Source of the DNA: Adiantum capillus-veneris
Taxonomy: Eukaryota > Streptophyta > Polypodiopsida > Polypodiales > Pteridaceae
Assembly (NCBI GenBank): GCA_014529385.2
Contig: CM043967.1
Span: 689,001 to 749,000 of the forward strand
Length of the DNA: 60,000 bases
Direction of reading: 5' to 3'
In this document: positions 50,197 through 60,000 of the stretch, one piece after another
Layout of the letters: each line of letters begins with the position of its first letter
Numbering within the stretch: position 1 is the stretch's first letter
Translations under genes and position numbers: made by a program
The notes under the pieces: generated by a model
The model's database searches: none
Told to the model about the DNA's origin: nothing
The model's input: the letters and a program-made list of their open reading frames with translations, nothing else

Positions 50197-51669
50197 GAAC
50201 TCCGAACTTGCGAGCTCGCTACTGCTACCACTTCTTTCCAAGATTGGCTCCGCAATCGAGACTATCCTGGAGACACCTCGTACGGCAGCATCAGTAGCTG
50301 CCAAGGCGGCTGGCATCCCCTCAGTTCGAGATTTTGTCAGAGATACCCACACGCTCCCGAAGGTCATCCTTCTGCCTCGGGTGAGTGGGGGTTGGTTTAG
50401 ACAGAGTGTCGAGTACTCGCGCCTCCCGAACCAGTGCTTCATTTGCAGACAGATGGGCCACCTAGCGAAGGCCTGTCCACGAAGGAGGCCACGACCTGCA
50501 CCTCAGCCTCAGCCCCAGCCTGCCAAGGCTGGGCCGCAGCCACAGCCAGCGGCACAGCTCACAGATTCAGAGCCACCCTCCGAGCATGGGGCTCCAGCGG
50601 AGAAGGGATGGCAACAGGCCCGTGGCTGTCGACGCCAGGGGCCACAGCGGCAGCCTGGCACTCAGAGTGGCCCTCAGGTGCCTACTCGGCAACGGTGGGT
50701 TCCCACGGGGAACCGCTTTGGTCCTCTTGAGCAGGAGGAGCCCCCTACGCCAGCCTCCACCTCCGCTTCACCCTCGCCAGCCGCCCCCCCTCATCCTCAT
50801 CCCCCCCCCGCCCTCTGCTCCCGTCCACTCCCCACCTCGCCTCTCTACCTCTGTCGCCCCACCCCGCTCCTCTTCCCCTCCGCCCCCCCCCCCAGCTCCT
50901 TCTCCCCCCCTTCCTGCTCCAGTTCCACGGTCGACTCAGGAGACTGGTCCCTCGCCGGCGGCTAGGAGATCTCTTGGCAACGCCTTTGCCACGAGTCGCC
51001 TAGCGAGAGAGAGTCAGCCCTTCTTGCGGCCCCCTCTGCAGATTCAGACATCTTCCCTTGCAGCTATCCCTCGTGGTCTGACCAGCATTGACCTCCGACG
51101 CCGCTGGGGTTTCTTCGACTACGGGTTCACTCGCTTTCTCGGCGATTCCGTAGCAGACCACGAGGCAGCCTGCTTCAGGGTCCATGCTTTGTTCCTCGCC
51201 GCTAGGGGGACAGAGGCCTTGGACTCAGCAGTTGGTTTCTCCTTCCCCCTCTGTGATAGGGCTGAGACAGAGTGGTCCCTCGACTCAGTGTTGGGATGGT
51301 TGCATACACATGTTCTCGAGTTCTCTCACCACATGGGAGAACTTGGAGTTACAGATTTGCTGCAGACTTTGTGGCCACTGGCCAAGTTTGCGGTGACACC
51401 CCCTAGACTCAGCAGGATGTAGACACATTGTGGTGTACTTTTTTGCTGATACGCAGTGTTTGCCTTGCTATGTATACATTCATGAGGACTCCTGGACAGA
51501 GGAGGTTGCTTTACGCACGGCTCGCTCTGCTTGGACTTGGGCTAGGCACTCACTGCAGTCTCGCCTATCTAGAGGACGCTCGGATGCGGATTACTCCCCA
51601 TCCAAGCCAGCCTCGAAGATAGCCCGTCTTGCTGCTGCGGCAACATCTGTTCTCTCTCGCTCCCCATGA
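50197..51669 (+). pseudogene. LINE ORF1 (C-terminal part with CCHC knuckle)
   Basis: Near 50438-50479 CFICRQMGHLAKAC gives a C-x2-C-x4-H-x4-C zinc knuckle, the ORF1 hallmark of plant L1-like LINEs; RNA binding is the known role. A long Pro/Gln/Ala-rich linker follows, with poly-C runs (50785-50900). The protein switches frame at least twice (50189, 50586 and 51430 frames). The last part (RRRWGFFDYGFTRFLGDSVA, then HVLEFSHHMGELGVTDLL) is not recognised. The ATG at 50189 lies in the host target duplication, so it is not the element's start; the N-terminal domain is missing. Confidence 0.7.
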
Positions 51670-52955
51670 GGATCGTCTCGTGGAACGTGCAGGGACTAGG
51701 TGGGCCCCAGTTTCAGCGACAGCGGGGCCGATTGCGACGGGAGCTTCAGCGTTGCCTTGTGGGAGGAGAGATTGATCTCCTTATGCTTCAGGAGCACCAT
51801 GTGTCTGAGAGCCGCATTCGGCGATGTGGTCAGATTTTGCGTGGACGTTATGATACCTTTTGGTCAGCTGCTTTTGGACCTGGAGGCATCCAGGGTGGGG
51901 TATGTATGACTATTGCGGACTCATTGCAACAGGCCATTGTGGGCAGAGGGATTATTGTGCCAGGCAGGGCTCAGTGGATTACTTTGCAGGTTCAGGGTGG
52001 CCTTGTGGGCTTCCTGAACATCTATGCGCCCAATGTGGCGAGTGCTCATGCAGAGTTTTGGTCACAGATTGTTGAGTCTTTGCCACAGGTTGACCATTGG
52101 TGTGTAGGAGGGGACTTCAACATGTTGGAGGACCCCTTTGACAGGATCGGAGGCAGCCATGCTATTGTGCATGGAGTCGAGTTAGCAGCTTGGGAGAGGT
52201 TGTGTATGACTTTGAGGGTCTTGGATACATGGCAGCATTCTGGCTTTGTGAGGCCTCCAGAGAGTCTTGCCTTCTCTAGATCGGACCGCAGAGTGGGAGG
52301 AGTGAATCTATCGCGGATAGATCGCTTCTACACTAGTGACCACTTCAGTGACTTGGGGGGATCAGTGGGCATCCTGGCAGGGACATCCTTCTCGGACCAT
52401 GCACCAATGATCCTCACAGTGGCAGACAGGCAAAGGCGTGGGAGCACGATGCTTCGCATCCCAGAGCGGGTCTTGTTGGACTCAGCACTTAGAGAGAGGG
52501 TAGAGGCTCTCTGGACAGAGGGCATGGACAGCCAGGCTCTACCTGCAGACAGAGTGGCCTTAGGCCTAGCTCATCTTAGCCACTTTTTTCTCCAGGAGTC
52601 TCTGGCTCACCGGGCTGCAGCGAAAGAGGAGGAGCAGCGTCTCAGACGAGGCATTGCTTCACTACAGAGGATGCAGGAGCAGCATCGAGACAGTCCATGG
52701 TTGGAGGAGCAGTTACAGCAGGCTCGACAAGAGCTTGCTTGCACAAAGGAGAGGCGTCATGAGTTTGCCTTTCACCGACAGGCATCTCAGTGGACTCAGA
52801 TGGGTGACAGAGTGACAGGTGTTTTTTTTGAGACAGTGGGACCTCGGCACTCGCATGCCAAGGTCAATCAGTTGAGGAGACCCGATGGGTCAGTTGTTTG
52901 TGAACCCGAGGATATGCGTGCAGTTCCTACTGACTTTTACCGTGAGTTACTATCG
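51666..52955 (+). pseudogene. LINE ORF2: apurinic-type endonuclease and linker
   Basis: ATG 51666 opens MRIVSWNVQGLGGPQ. The endonuclease motifs are all present in order: NVQG, LMLQEHH (Glu), YAPN, GGDFNM (Asp/Asn), SRIDRFYTS and SDHAP (Asp-His). The linker to the RT has MGDRVTGVFFETVGPR and VPTDFYRELLSA. The frame is open and undamaged to here. The role is nicking target DNA for primed reverse transcription. Just after FYRELLS the sequence jumps to post-RT sequence in another frame. Confidence 0.85.
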
Positions 52956-54936
52956 GCTGTCCCCCGCGCAGCAGATTGCTCCTCTTCTCCTGTCCATCCG
53001 GAGAAAGCTGTTACATTGGAGCTCAGCACGACTTTCGCTGGCTGGTAGAGTAGTAGTTGCCAACCAGGTGTTGTTGGCGACTATGTGGTACATCACTTCT
53101 TGCTGGATGTTCTCGAGTTCTTGTATCAGCCGGTTAGAGAGGCTGATCAGGAACTTCCTTTGGTCAGGTCGTGACACTCGGATTGCCCGAACCAAGGTGG
53201 CTTGGTCGGTCATCACACTTCCTTGTTCTCAAGAAGGGCTTGGGATCATTGATCCAGCACAACACAGCAGAGCCCTTCTTGGGAAGTTCGTAGTCAGAGG
53301 ACTTCTTCCAGGAGAGGAGCCCTGGAAGGAGTTCTTGCTGCAGAGGCTTCGTGCCAGGGTGCCTCAGTCAGGAGGCCCTTGGCAACCTTCGACCAGATGG
53401 ATCTTTACAGAGTTGCGCCGAGTTGGTTTGAGCAGGAGACTGGAGGACCGCTTCGCTGTGAGTTTGCTTCGATCTTGGGAGCTCTTACGGCGTGGCCTAG
53501 AGCAGAGATAGCCAACGTGCACGGAGGAGCGCCTACGGCAGCCCCTCGTCTGGAACCCCATGGTTAGCACTCAGAGAGGCCACTTGGTTGGGAGTCGGCC
53601 TCATGTTTCTTGAGGTCCCATGGCAGCAGGTCCAGCGCGCTCTCTAGGTGACTGGCTAGAGTTCACAGGTTTGTCAGAGGTGCAGGGTTTCCAGCTTCAG
53701 GGCATGAGAGGGGTGCAGAGCATGTGTCAGGACATCTAAGAGTCAGTTCCAGCTGAGTGGCTCACGCCTCTCGAGCCAGTAGCACCCCGGTGGATGGGAG
53801 CCTTCACACGACTGGAGGTTCTCATTTCAGTCAAGGCCTGCTCAGAGACTGTCCCAGCCCTATTCTTCGAGCTTCAGGGTGGGGGATGATTACAGCGAGT
53901 TGAAGTAGAGGCCCCGCAGGTAGCAGAGTGCTGTTTCCAGAGGATCCAAGTTGTGGGCATCTGTGGGAGGACTTGCGTCATAGACCTTGACCCAGCAGCT
54001 CTTGAGACTGGACACTAGAGGCTATGGGCTTGGGAGTGTTGTTCACTGGCACGAGTACAGTGGGATCCTGGTGAGTGGCTATGGAGGGACCCCTTCTCTT
54101 TTGCAGACCGCCCAGGAGTCCCCTTCTTTCAGTACACTGTTCGGCTTGGACGTCATATACTTGCAGCACAGAGAGAGGCCCGCCCCGCTGCAGCACGTCA
54201 TTGGCAGGAGGAGGGCCTCACAGTCGAGTTCTTGGCAGCCTTTTGGCAGAGGCTGTGGGACTCCAGGCAGCCGAGGCGCGTCACTTTGTTTCAGTGGCTG
54301 GTTGCACACAGAGCCACAGCAGTAGGGGGCTGGCTTGTGCATAGTGGTTTCTCGGCCACATGTGCAGCCTGTGACCAGTTGGTGGAGAGTCAGCGTCATT
54401 GTCTTTGGGACTGTCCCTCGGCCCAGCAGGTGTGGCCACGAGTTCTTCGGTTGATGCCTGCTCTCTCCACGGCTCGACAGTACACTTGGGGGGCAGCGGC
54501 TTGGTCCACCCTCACAGGCCCGGCACTTCAGTTTGAGCTATCTTCCACCAGCAGGATGATAGTGATGCAGGGGGGGCGACCTACACTCCAGCCTGCTACA
54601 GAGCTTACTCCACAGGAGTGGTGCAGTGAGAGAGAGGAGTGTTGGGAGCTCATCAGTGGCCTGACACTTTGGTCCATCTGGCGGGCCCGCTGTTTTCGCA
54701 TCTTTGAGGCTCGCCCTGTGCCACCAGCAGAGACTGTTCGTGACTTTTGGCTAGAGCTGATCCCTACTCTCAGAGGACAGCTTGAGGGACTACAGGGTAG
54801 CTCCGACCGCATGCGGGAGCGCTGCGAGGCTTTCCTTCGACTCTGGCGCCTTGGGCCTTTCTATACCATAGTCCAGGGGGTGCTCAGATGGCACTATTGT
54901 CCACCTGTGTGGCTCTTCCCTCCTCCCATCTCTTGA
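52956..54936 (+). pseudogene. LINE ORF2: post-RT region and zf-RVT-like tail
   Basis: The frame reads LSPAQQIAPLLLSIRRKL, then ARLSLAGRVVVANQVLLATM and FLWSGRDTRIARTKVAW, the usual region just after plant LINE RTs. From 53512 to 54231 the frame is broken. From 54232 it is open for 234 codons to 54936: AAFWQRLWDSRQPRRVTLFQ, then CAACDQL...RHCLWDCPSAQQVW, a C-x2-C...H-C-x4-C finger of zf-RVT type. Confidence 0.8.
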
Positions 54937-55079
54937 TTTAGCCTCATTGTATATATGCTGTTTTTTCATTGGGAGAGTCTCCCCATCATGCTTGTTGTAG
55001 CCCTCTCTTGCAGAGGTGGATGTAGCCCTATGGGAAATTTTCATTAACTAATAGAAGGATCTTTTTCTCGGGAAAAAAA

Positions 55080-55095
55080 AAAATACTATGGAATC
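55080..55095. repeat. Target site duplication, right copy
   Basis: It is an exact copy of 50181-50196 directly after the A-tail of the LINE; the first A residues merge with the tail. Confidence 0.88.
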
Positions 55096-55103
55096 CTAAA
55101 CTG

Positions 55104-55976
55104 CTAGGTGTGAACTAAGCAGCTAGCTAGGATAGCTAGATCACAAGAGATCCAGCATCTGTCGCTGGCAAAGTGATCAAAGAGCCAGACCAAAGTGATC
55201 AAAGAGCCAGACACATCGATGCATGTCGGACCAAAGTGATCCGAATCCTCTGATGCAGCCTCTGTCGATGTTGTGTAGTCCTCCGCAGTCGTAGGCGTCT
55301 GGATCTCCCCAGCTCGGTCGCTCGGTCGATTAGTGTGCCTCTGGTGTGAGGCGACGTGCTCTGCTGTGGTAGTAGCTCCTCCGGATGTCCAGTGGGCCGT
55401 GGCAGCTCTGAAAAAGTATGTGATCTGTCTCGGAGACTGGCTAGCCTCTCCTCTCATCAAGCTCTCTCTGTGTCTGCGCAGCTTGAGCAAAAACAAACCC
55501 TGGCATCTCTGATCCTCGTACCGCATGACTCTGGAGAGTGGTCCAAAGCCCTCTCTGAACAAGCAATGGAAGCGGCCTCGTATCTCGTAGTAGACGGGGC
55601 AGTGACATGTGTAGCGCAACTGTGTCTCAGGCTCGATGTCACACAAGGGGCATGTCCTAGCCTCTGCTGGTACTCCGCTGTATCTCCCAGTCTCGATCCG
55701 CAGCTGGTGTGAAGATGTGCGTATCTAGCCAATAGCACATCGTATCCCATGAGACAAGTGGGTGTCCATGTATCTGGGCCTCGTCACAAAACCGTCCTCC
55801 ATAAGCTGGAGAAGATGCTCTTTGTAGATAGCCATCTTCGTGCCCAGCTCCTGTGCTGGTTGTATCCATGTCCTCCTGGTGTCTAGCTGAGTCAGGTCTG
55901 GGCAGATGAGCCTGGTGATCTCGGACTGTGTAAGAGTCAGAGAGGGTGCATCCAGTAAGTACTCGAAGGGAGGCAA
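55104..55976 (-). pseudogene. C-terminal Cys-rich tail of a retroelement protein
   Basis: On the minus strand, after PPFEYLLDAPSLTLTQ and MAIYKEHLLQLMEDGF, the text RIETGRYSGVPAEARTCPLC, ETQLRYTCHCPVYYEIRG and LFLLKLRRHRESL follows, with one or more frame changes near 55650-55730. The R-x-ETGRY...R-x-CPLC...CHCPVY layout resembles the Cys/His finger at the end of many LINE proteins. The remaining C-terminal part is Ser/Thr/Ala-rich. It differs from the LINE at 50197-55079. A 23-bp tandem duplication (CAAAGTGATCAAAGAGCCAGAC type) lies at about 55170-55215. Confidence 0.5.
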
Positions 55977-56430
55977 TCTTGCGAGAGTCTATGGAAGTTC
56001 TGAGGTTTCCATGGATGTGTGCACGAGGAATTGAAGGAAGAAGGTGCGGCTTTCTGCAAGACTATGTGACCCTGTATCGGTGCCATTAGGGTTGGCGCTA
56101 CTCCAAAGAGTCCAACAGAGTGGAGTTTGCAATGGTTTGAGAGAGGCCTTTTGTGGCTAGAGTTTTTGAGATTTTTATGGTTTTTCTTGTACATTTTGGT
56201 CACCATCAAGTGTGATTTCAAGCGTTGATCAACTCGACTCACCTTGTACTGTCTTCGGGCAGGCAAGGGCTTGTAGGTCGAGGCATTTGGAGTTTGAATT
56301 GAGCTTGTGGGTAGTATTTTTATCGGGCTCTTGAGTGGTGGTGTGTGTGGGTTGGAATTTAGGTAAATTCCTTGTGTAGTGTTGAGTTGTCTAGGTGTGT
56401 GAGTGTGCGCACGACGTCTTTTGCTCCATC
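55977..56430 (-). repeat. Left arm of a ~460-bp inverted repeat
   Basis: Its reverse complement matches 58349-58815 closely; by eye I estimate well over 90% identity, with one 12-bp gap. The outer end is CCATAGACTCTC and the inner end GATGGAGCAAAAGACGTC. It borders directly on the Cys-rich tail (55104-55976). Confidence 0.9.
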
Positions 56431-58348
56431 AACATATGGAGAGGCCCTTGGTATCTATGATCTCTCGACTAATCAGAGCCAAGGCCTCTGTACCCCACAC
56501 TATCATTCGAGCAGAGCTAGCTGCGCCTCCTATGGAGATTGAGATAGTCTCCTTTTTGCACAGCTTGAGGGATACTACTAGAGATAGATATGCTAGACTG
56601 GCCCTTGAGTCTTCCTGTAGGGCAGATAGTGTGTCGTGCTCTCTAAAGTGGGTGCTCCTCAGTGCAATGTGCGTGACAATCTCACTCAAAACAGACTAAA
56701 AACAAAGGAACAATAGACAACAACTGAGCTCACAGAGACAGAGACACAACAGCAACAGACCACAACAAATGACTCGACTATCTCAAAGAACTGATATAGA
56801 CTCTGGTGTGGCAGCACACTCAGCTCCAGCCCAGGACTCACAGGTACAATGGGGTGTCAAGGCTCAGACGTGCAGGGATGTGAAGCCGTGCTGTGTGTAT
56901 AGACTCGCTACTCCTAACGACGACGCTGGACCATATATCTAGAAGATGATCCGATGACCCAACAGCTACTACTCATATGTACAACCATAAAGAGCCACCA
57001 GCGGCTCATAAATGTCAGCCATCTAAATCTATCCCCAAACTAAGTGGTGGTGACTTGGCCACGATGTCCACTAGACCACCGTCCGTATCCTTGCTGCCAC
57101 GTCACTTCCCAGCCAAGAGAGTCCGTCTAGTGTGAACCAGCCTAGACCAACTGTACTAATTGTGTGTCCTGTGAAAGTGACACTGTAGCCTGCTACAGGT
57201 TGCCCACCACAAGACCGCTCACTGTCTCGGTGAGAAAAACAACTAAAACTGAGAAAAACAACTGAAACTGCTAATCGATCGCAAAGAAACCACTACTGTA
57301 CATCACTGTTATTATAAAAAAACTGCCCAGCCACCCAAGAGAAAGATTAGTCGCCACACCACCCGAAGCATCAGTCTCTGAAGGTGGAGCCATAAAATCA
57401 ATGGTGGGGCCCTGCTGTATGTGAGTTGTCTTGTCCGTAACTGAGGCCCCTGGGAAGGGACCAGCCACCTGCTACTGGGCAAATGGTAGCACCTATCTTG
57501 TAGTGTACTGAGGACGTCGAGTAACACAGCCATGGCGGTGTGCTCCAGCAATTCCGTCGCAGCAAGTAACGTTCTGCATCTGAGGCAATGGTGACAACTG
57601 AAACCCCTGAGGATACTGTTGTTGATTGTAGTACTGAAATAGAGTCTGTGGGTAAAGTCCCATAAATTGCTGAGAAGGACCCGTTGCTGCATTCTGCATT
57701 GGTGTACCTGCTCCAGTCCACCCATACCCCATACCCATCATCGTAGGCTGAGCTGCCCTATTTTCATGTAAGAGCAGTTCTCTAATCCTTGTACCTGATT
57801 TTGAAGGTCACTAATCATTTGAAACTTTAACTTCAAGGCCTGTTGGAGTGCGAAAATAGTAGCATCCCGATCGGCGATGGCGCTCTCATCAACTCGCAGA
57901 GATCCCTCCATAGTTGCGTAAGTAGCTGCGTGATGCTCGTGTGTAGCTGCTAACATCTCTGCTCCAAGCTCAATGGTGGCAATGGCTTGCCTGGACTCCT
58001 GCAGTATATCCATAGATAGCAGAAAAAGTGATGTAGAGTCCGACACTGTGGAGGGTCCTGTAACAGTGTCAGGGTGAAGAGAGCTGGCAAGTGGTACAGC
58101 TGGTGGTACTGGGGTGGCAAGTGGCACTGCTCGTGATGGTGGACTGGGAGCATGCCTCTCTGTCGGAGTAAACATGTCAAATCAAACTCATATGATGCAA
58201 GCCAATCGTCTACATCCTCGCAACCTGTAAAAATAGATGGTTGGAATGGCACCACCATCTTGAAATTCCCTTCAATATCCAAAATGTGCATACATCACTG
58301 CTCAAAATCCAAATTTTGGGTGCACAATCGGCAGGATCGCCAAAGGAT
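56431..58348 (-). other. 1.9-kb spacer between the inverted arms, with decayed gag-like frames
   Basis: Minus-strand frames cluster here. One (from 58291) reads MVVPFQPSIFTGCEDVDDWL and ASYEFDL, recalling the start of a retroelement Gag. Another (58175-57738) is Pro/Val/Ala-rich and then a short coiled coil (ADRDATIFALQQALKLKFQM). A third (57741-57493) is Gln/Tyr/Gly/Pro-rich (YNQQQYPQGFQLSPLPQMQ). They switch frame and are probably one decayed protein. 56431-57300 shows no clear coding, with a short duplication of GAAAAACAACTrAAACTG near 57233-57270. Confidence 0.4.
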
Positions 58349-58815
58349 GATGGAGCAAAAGACGTCCTGCGCACACTCACACACCCAAAAAACTCAACAC
58401 CACACAAGGAATTTACTTAAATTCCAACCCACACACACCACCACTCAAGACCCCGATAAAAATACTACCCAAAAGCTCAATTCAAACTCCAAACGCCTTG
58501 ACCTACAAGCCCTTGCCTGCCCGTAGACACTACAAGGTGAGTCGAGTTGATCAACGCTTGAAATCACACTTGATGGTGACCAAAATGTACAAGAAAAACC
58601 ATCAAAAACTCAAAAACTCTAGCCACAAAAGGCCTCTCTCAAACCACTGCAAAGCCTTCACCAAACTCCACTCTGTTGGACTCTTTGGAGTAGCGCCAAC
58701 CCTAATGGCACCGATACAGGGTCACATAGTCTTGCAGAAAGCCACACCTTCTTCCTTCAATTCCTCGCACACACACATTTATGGAAACCTCAGAACTTCC
58801 ATAGACTCTCCCAAG
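58349..58815 (+). repeat. Right arm of the inverted repeat
   Basis: It starts GATGGAGCAAAAGACGTC and ends CCATAGACTCTC. It carries 12 extra bases (around GCCTTCACC, near 58650) compared with the left arm. Both arms keep a similar short open stretch (VSRVDQRLKSHLMVTKMYKK), which may be chance or part of an element's leader. Confidence 0.9.
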
Positions 58816-59309
58816 TGCAAAATTGAAGAGAGAAAGCTCTCATTCACTCCTCCACACACTCAAAAACACGACGCGAACGCGATGGGACTGCATTAGACCA
58901 CCTGTAGGAACCCTGCTTCTTCCCACACACAGAGGGGTGAAAGTGTTGATATTGTACTTCAAAAGTCCTCACTCAGTCTCAACACTCACGGAATCGTGAG
59001 TGATGTGTCAATTTTCAGCCTTTTCACACCATTTTTGACCATTTTTTACTTTTCTGGCCCAGTTTTGGCCAATTTTGACCCCCGACGTGCATTTTTCGTG
59101 GGAAAAACCCCAAACGGACTCCAAAATTCACCAAATTTGATACTCTTGATCCTTGATACCCAAATCCCTTTGCCACATCCCCATATTCCATTTTTGACCA
59201 CTTTTAGGGCAGTGCACGCATCACTGGAGATCAGGCACCGTAAATAGACAGTTACTGCATGTGCCAAACTTCTCGGGCGGGTCAAGGGTGTCCACACCTC
59301 CCATTTTCA
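58816..59309. other. Stretch without a recognised gene
   Basis: It holds repeated TTTTGACC/CCATTTTTGACC phrases (59030-59085 and 59190-59205). It may be LTR or leader of the element that supplies the inverted arms. No coding signal is seen. Confidence 0.4.
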
Positions 59310-60000
59310 TTATTTACATTCTAGAAAGCCTTATACATGGGACTCATACAGGTTTTGTCAAGGAACGCAGTATCCTTGACAACATCTTCACTTTCTGGGA
59401 GGCTTCTGCCCTGGCACGGCTCCGTGGGGAGGACCTTGTGATTCTTTTTCTCGATTTTGAGAAGGCATACGACAGAGTTGACTGGGACTTTCTAGAGGGC
59501 ACTCTACGCAGGATGGGCTTCTCATATGCTTGGATCATAGGGGTGTCAGCTTTGTACAGACAGGCTCACAGTCAGGTGCTTTTGGCAAGGGTAGAGGTGA
59601 GCGCTTCAAGCTCACACAATCCGTCAGACAGGGTTGTCCTCTTGCCCCCTTTCTCTTTCTGTTCTATGCAAAGGCGATGAGCATATTTTTGGTGTCACAG
59701 CAGGTTGGTCTGAGGGGCTTAGCACTCCCTATTCGGGGAGATGAGCTTCTGGACGCTGAGTTTGCCGACGACTCAGCCTTGTACTTACAGGGCCAGGAGG
59801 CCAATCTACACAGATGTGAGCAGGCTTTGGAGACCTTCTGTTGTGAATCGGGCACACTGATCAACTGGAGAAAGACATTGGCTTTCTTAGTTGGCAGTGC
59901 TCCTGTGCCAGATTGGATGCCAGGAGAGGGTTTCAATTGGATTCCCCCAGGGACTGCAGTTCGGTACTTGGGTTGTAAGGTTGGTTTGGACTTGTCCCCC
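59310..60000 (+). pseudogene. LINE reverse transcriptase, partial, running off the window
   Basis: From about 59320 the text ESLIHGTHTGFVKERSILDN, then LVILFLDFEKAYDRVDWDFL and VRQGCPLAPFLFLFY, AEFADDSALYLQ and GTLINWRKTLAF gives the RT palm: the first catalytic Asp in LDFEKAYD and the FADD box. One frameshift lies near 59590-59600. It ends AVRYLGCKVGLDLSP at the window edge, which would connect to the LSPAQQIAPLLL text at 52956 in the other LINE, so both are of one family. No endonuclease precedes it, so this copy is 5'-truncated or rearranged. Confidence 0.85.

Larger units (their letters stand above)
50197..55079 (+). mobile_element. L1-like LINE, 5'-truncated and lacking the RT core
   Basis: It is a GC-rich block of 4.9 kb in AT-rich surroundings, bounded by 16-bp target duplications and ending in an A-tail (55073-55079 and on). 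It holds the C-terminal part of ORF1 with a CCHC knuckle, a complete-looking APE endonuclease, then jumps near 52950 to the post-RT region and a zf-RVT-type tail. The RT palm (YxDD region) is missing. It is therefore dead, with an internal deletion on top of the 5' truncation. Confidence 0.88.

Noticed and set aside
52305-52325. TCTATCGCGGATAGAT, which resembles the element 1 palindrome
   Set aside because: It encodes the conserved SRIDR motif of the LINE endonuclease; one base disrupts the symmetry. Treated as coincidence.
57493-57741. Prion-like Gln/Tyr/Gly-rich frame
   Set aside because: It is short, in a decayed retroelement spacer, and probably the low-complexity linker of a Gag-like protein.

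Overview
The window reads as nuclear DNA of a large, repeat-packed land-plant genome. Evidence: TTTAGGG-type (CCCTAAA) interstitial telomeric sequence, Ty3/gypsy and Ty1/copia remnants, an L1-like LINE with an APE endonuclease and a plant-type zf-RVT tail, a PPR-type pseudogene, a GT-AG intron of 115 bp, and long plant-style (CT)n tracts. A seed-free plant such as a fern is my guess from the overall style; nothing in the sequence proves it. I see no intact cellular gene.

Layout. 1-5889: 3' part of an LTR retroelement without pol (element 1, + strand); its leader carries four copies of an 18-bp palindrome, followed by a decayed ~1,100-codon reading frame for a coiled-coil protein, a polypurine tract and a 901-bp LTR. 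5926-12803 and 21200-22266: one 224-bp satellite array, split by an 8.4-kb gag-only LTR element (12804-21199) with 2.1-kb and 2.7-kb LTRs rich in microsatellites. 22267-27792: a second, diverged member of the coiled-coil family (element 2, - strand), again with four palindromes of a different sequence in its leader and with a 932-bp LTR. 27793-33598: the 3' part of a Ty3/gypsy element (- strand) with the order RT-RNase H-integrase-retropepsin-like domain. 33600-36136: copia fragments. 36137-44340: old non-coding DNA with degenerate telomeric repeats and two further worn repeat families. 44385-46226: a third block of the 224-bp satellite. 46245-50100: a PPR pseudogene, small repeats and the 3' end of a spliced coiled-coil gene. 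50197-55079: a LINE that is 5'-truncated, has lost its RT, and is flanked by 16-bp target duplications. 55104-58815: a minus-strand Cys-rich retroelement tail and a 1.9-kb spacer between ~460-bp inverted arms. 59310-60000: RT of the same LINE family, running off the window.

The most unusual content is the coiled-coil retroelement family. Two copies in opposite orientation share: no visible pol, one long coiled-coil reading frame that begins at an identical GGATCCATGG context and ends just before an identical polypurine tract, a TATA-like box about 205-211 bp into the LTR, four CGCG-centred palindromes in the leader (about 285 bp apart in element 2), and a half-palindrome 570-577 bp into the LTR. 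The palindrome differs between the copies while its placement and CGCG core are kept. The neighbouring gypsy element carries the same 14-bp polypurine core, which makes gypsy-type elements plausible suppliers of the missing enzymes.
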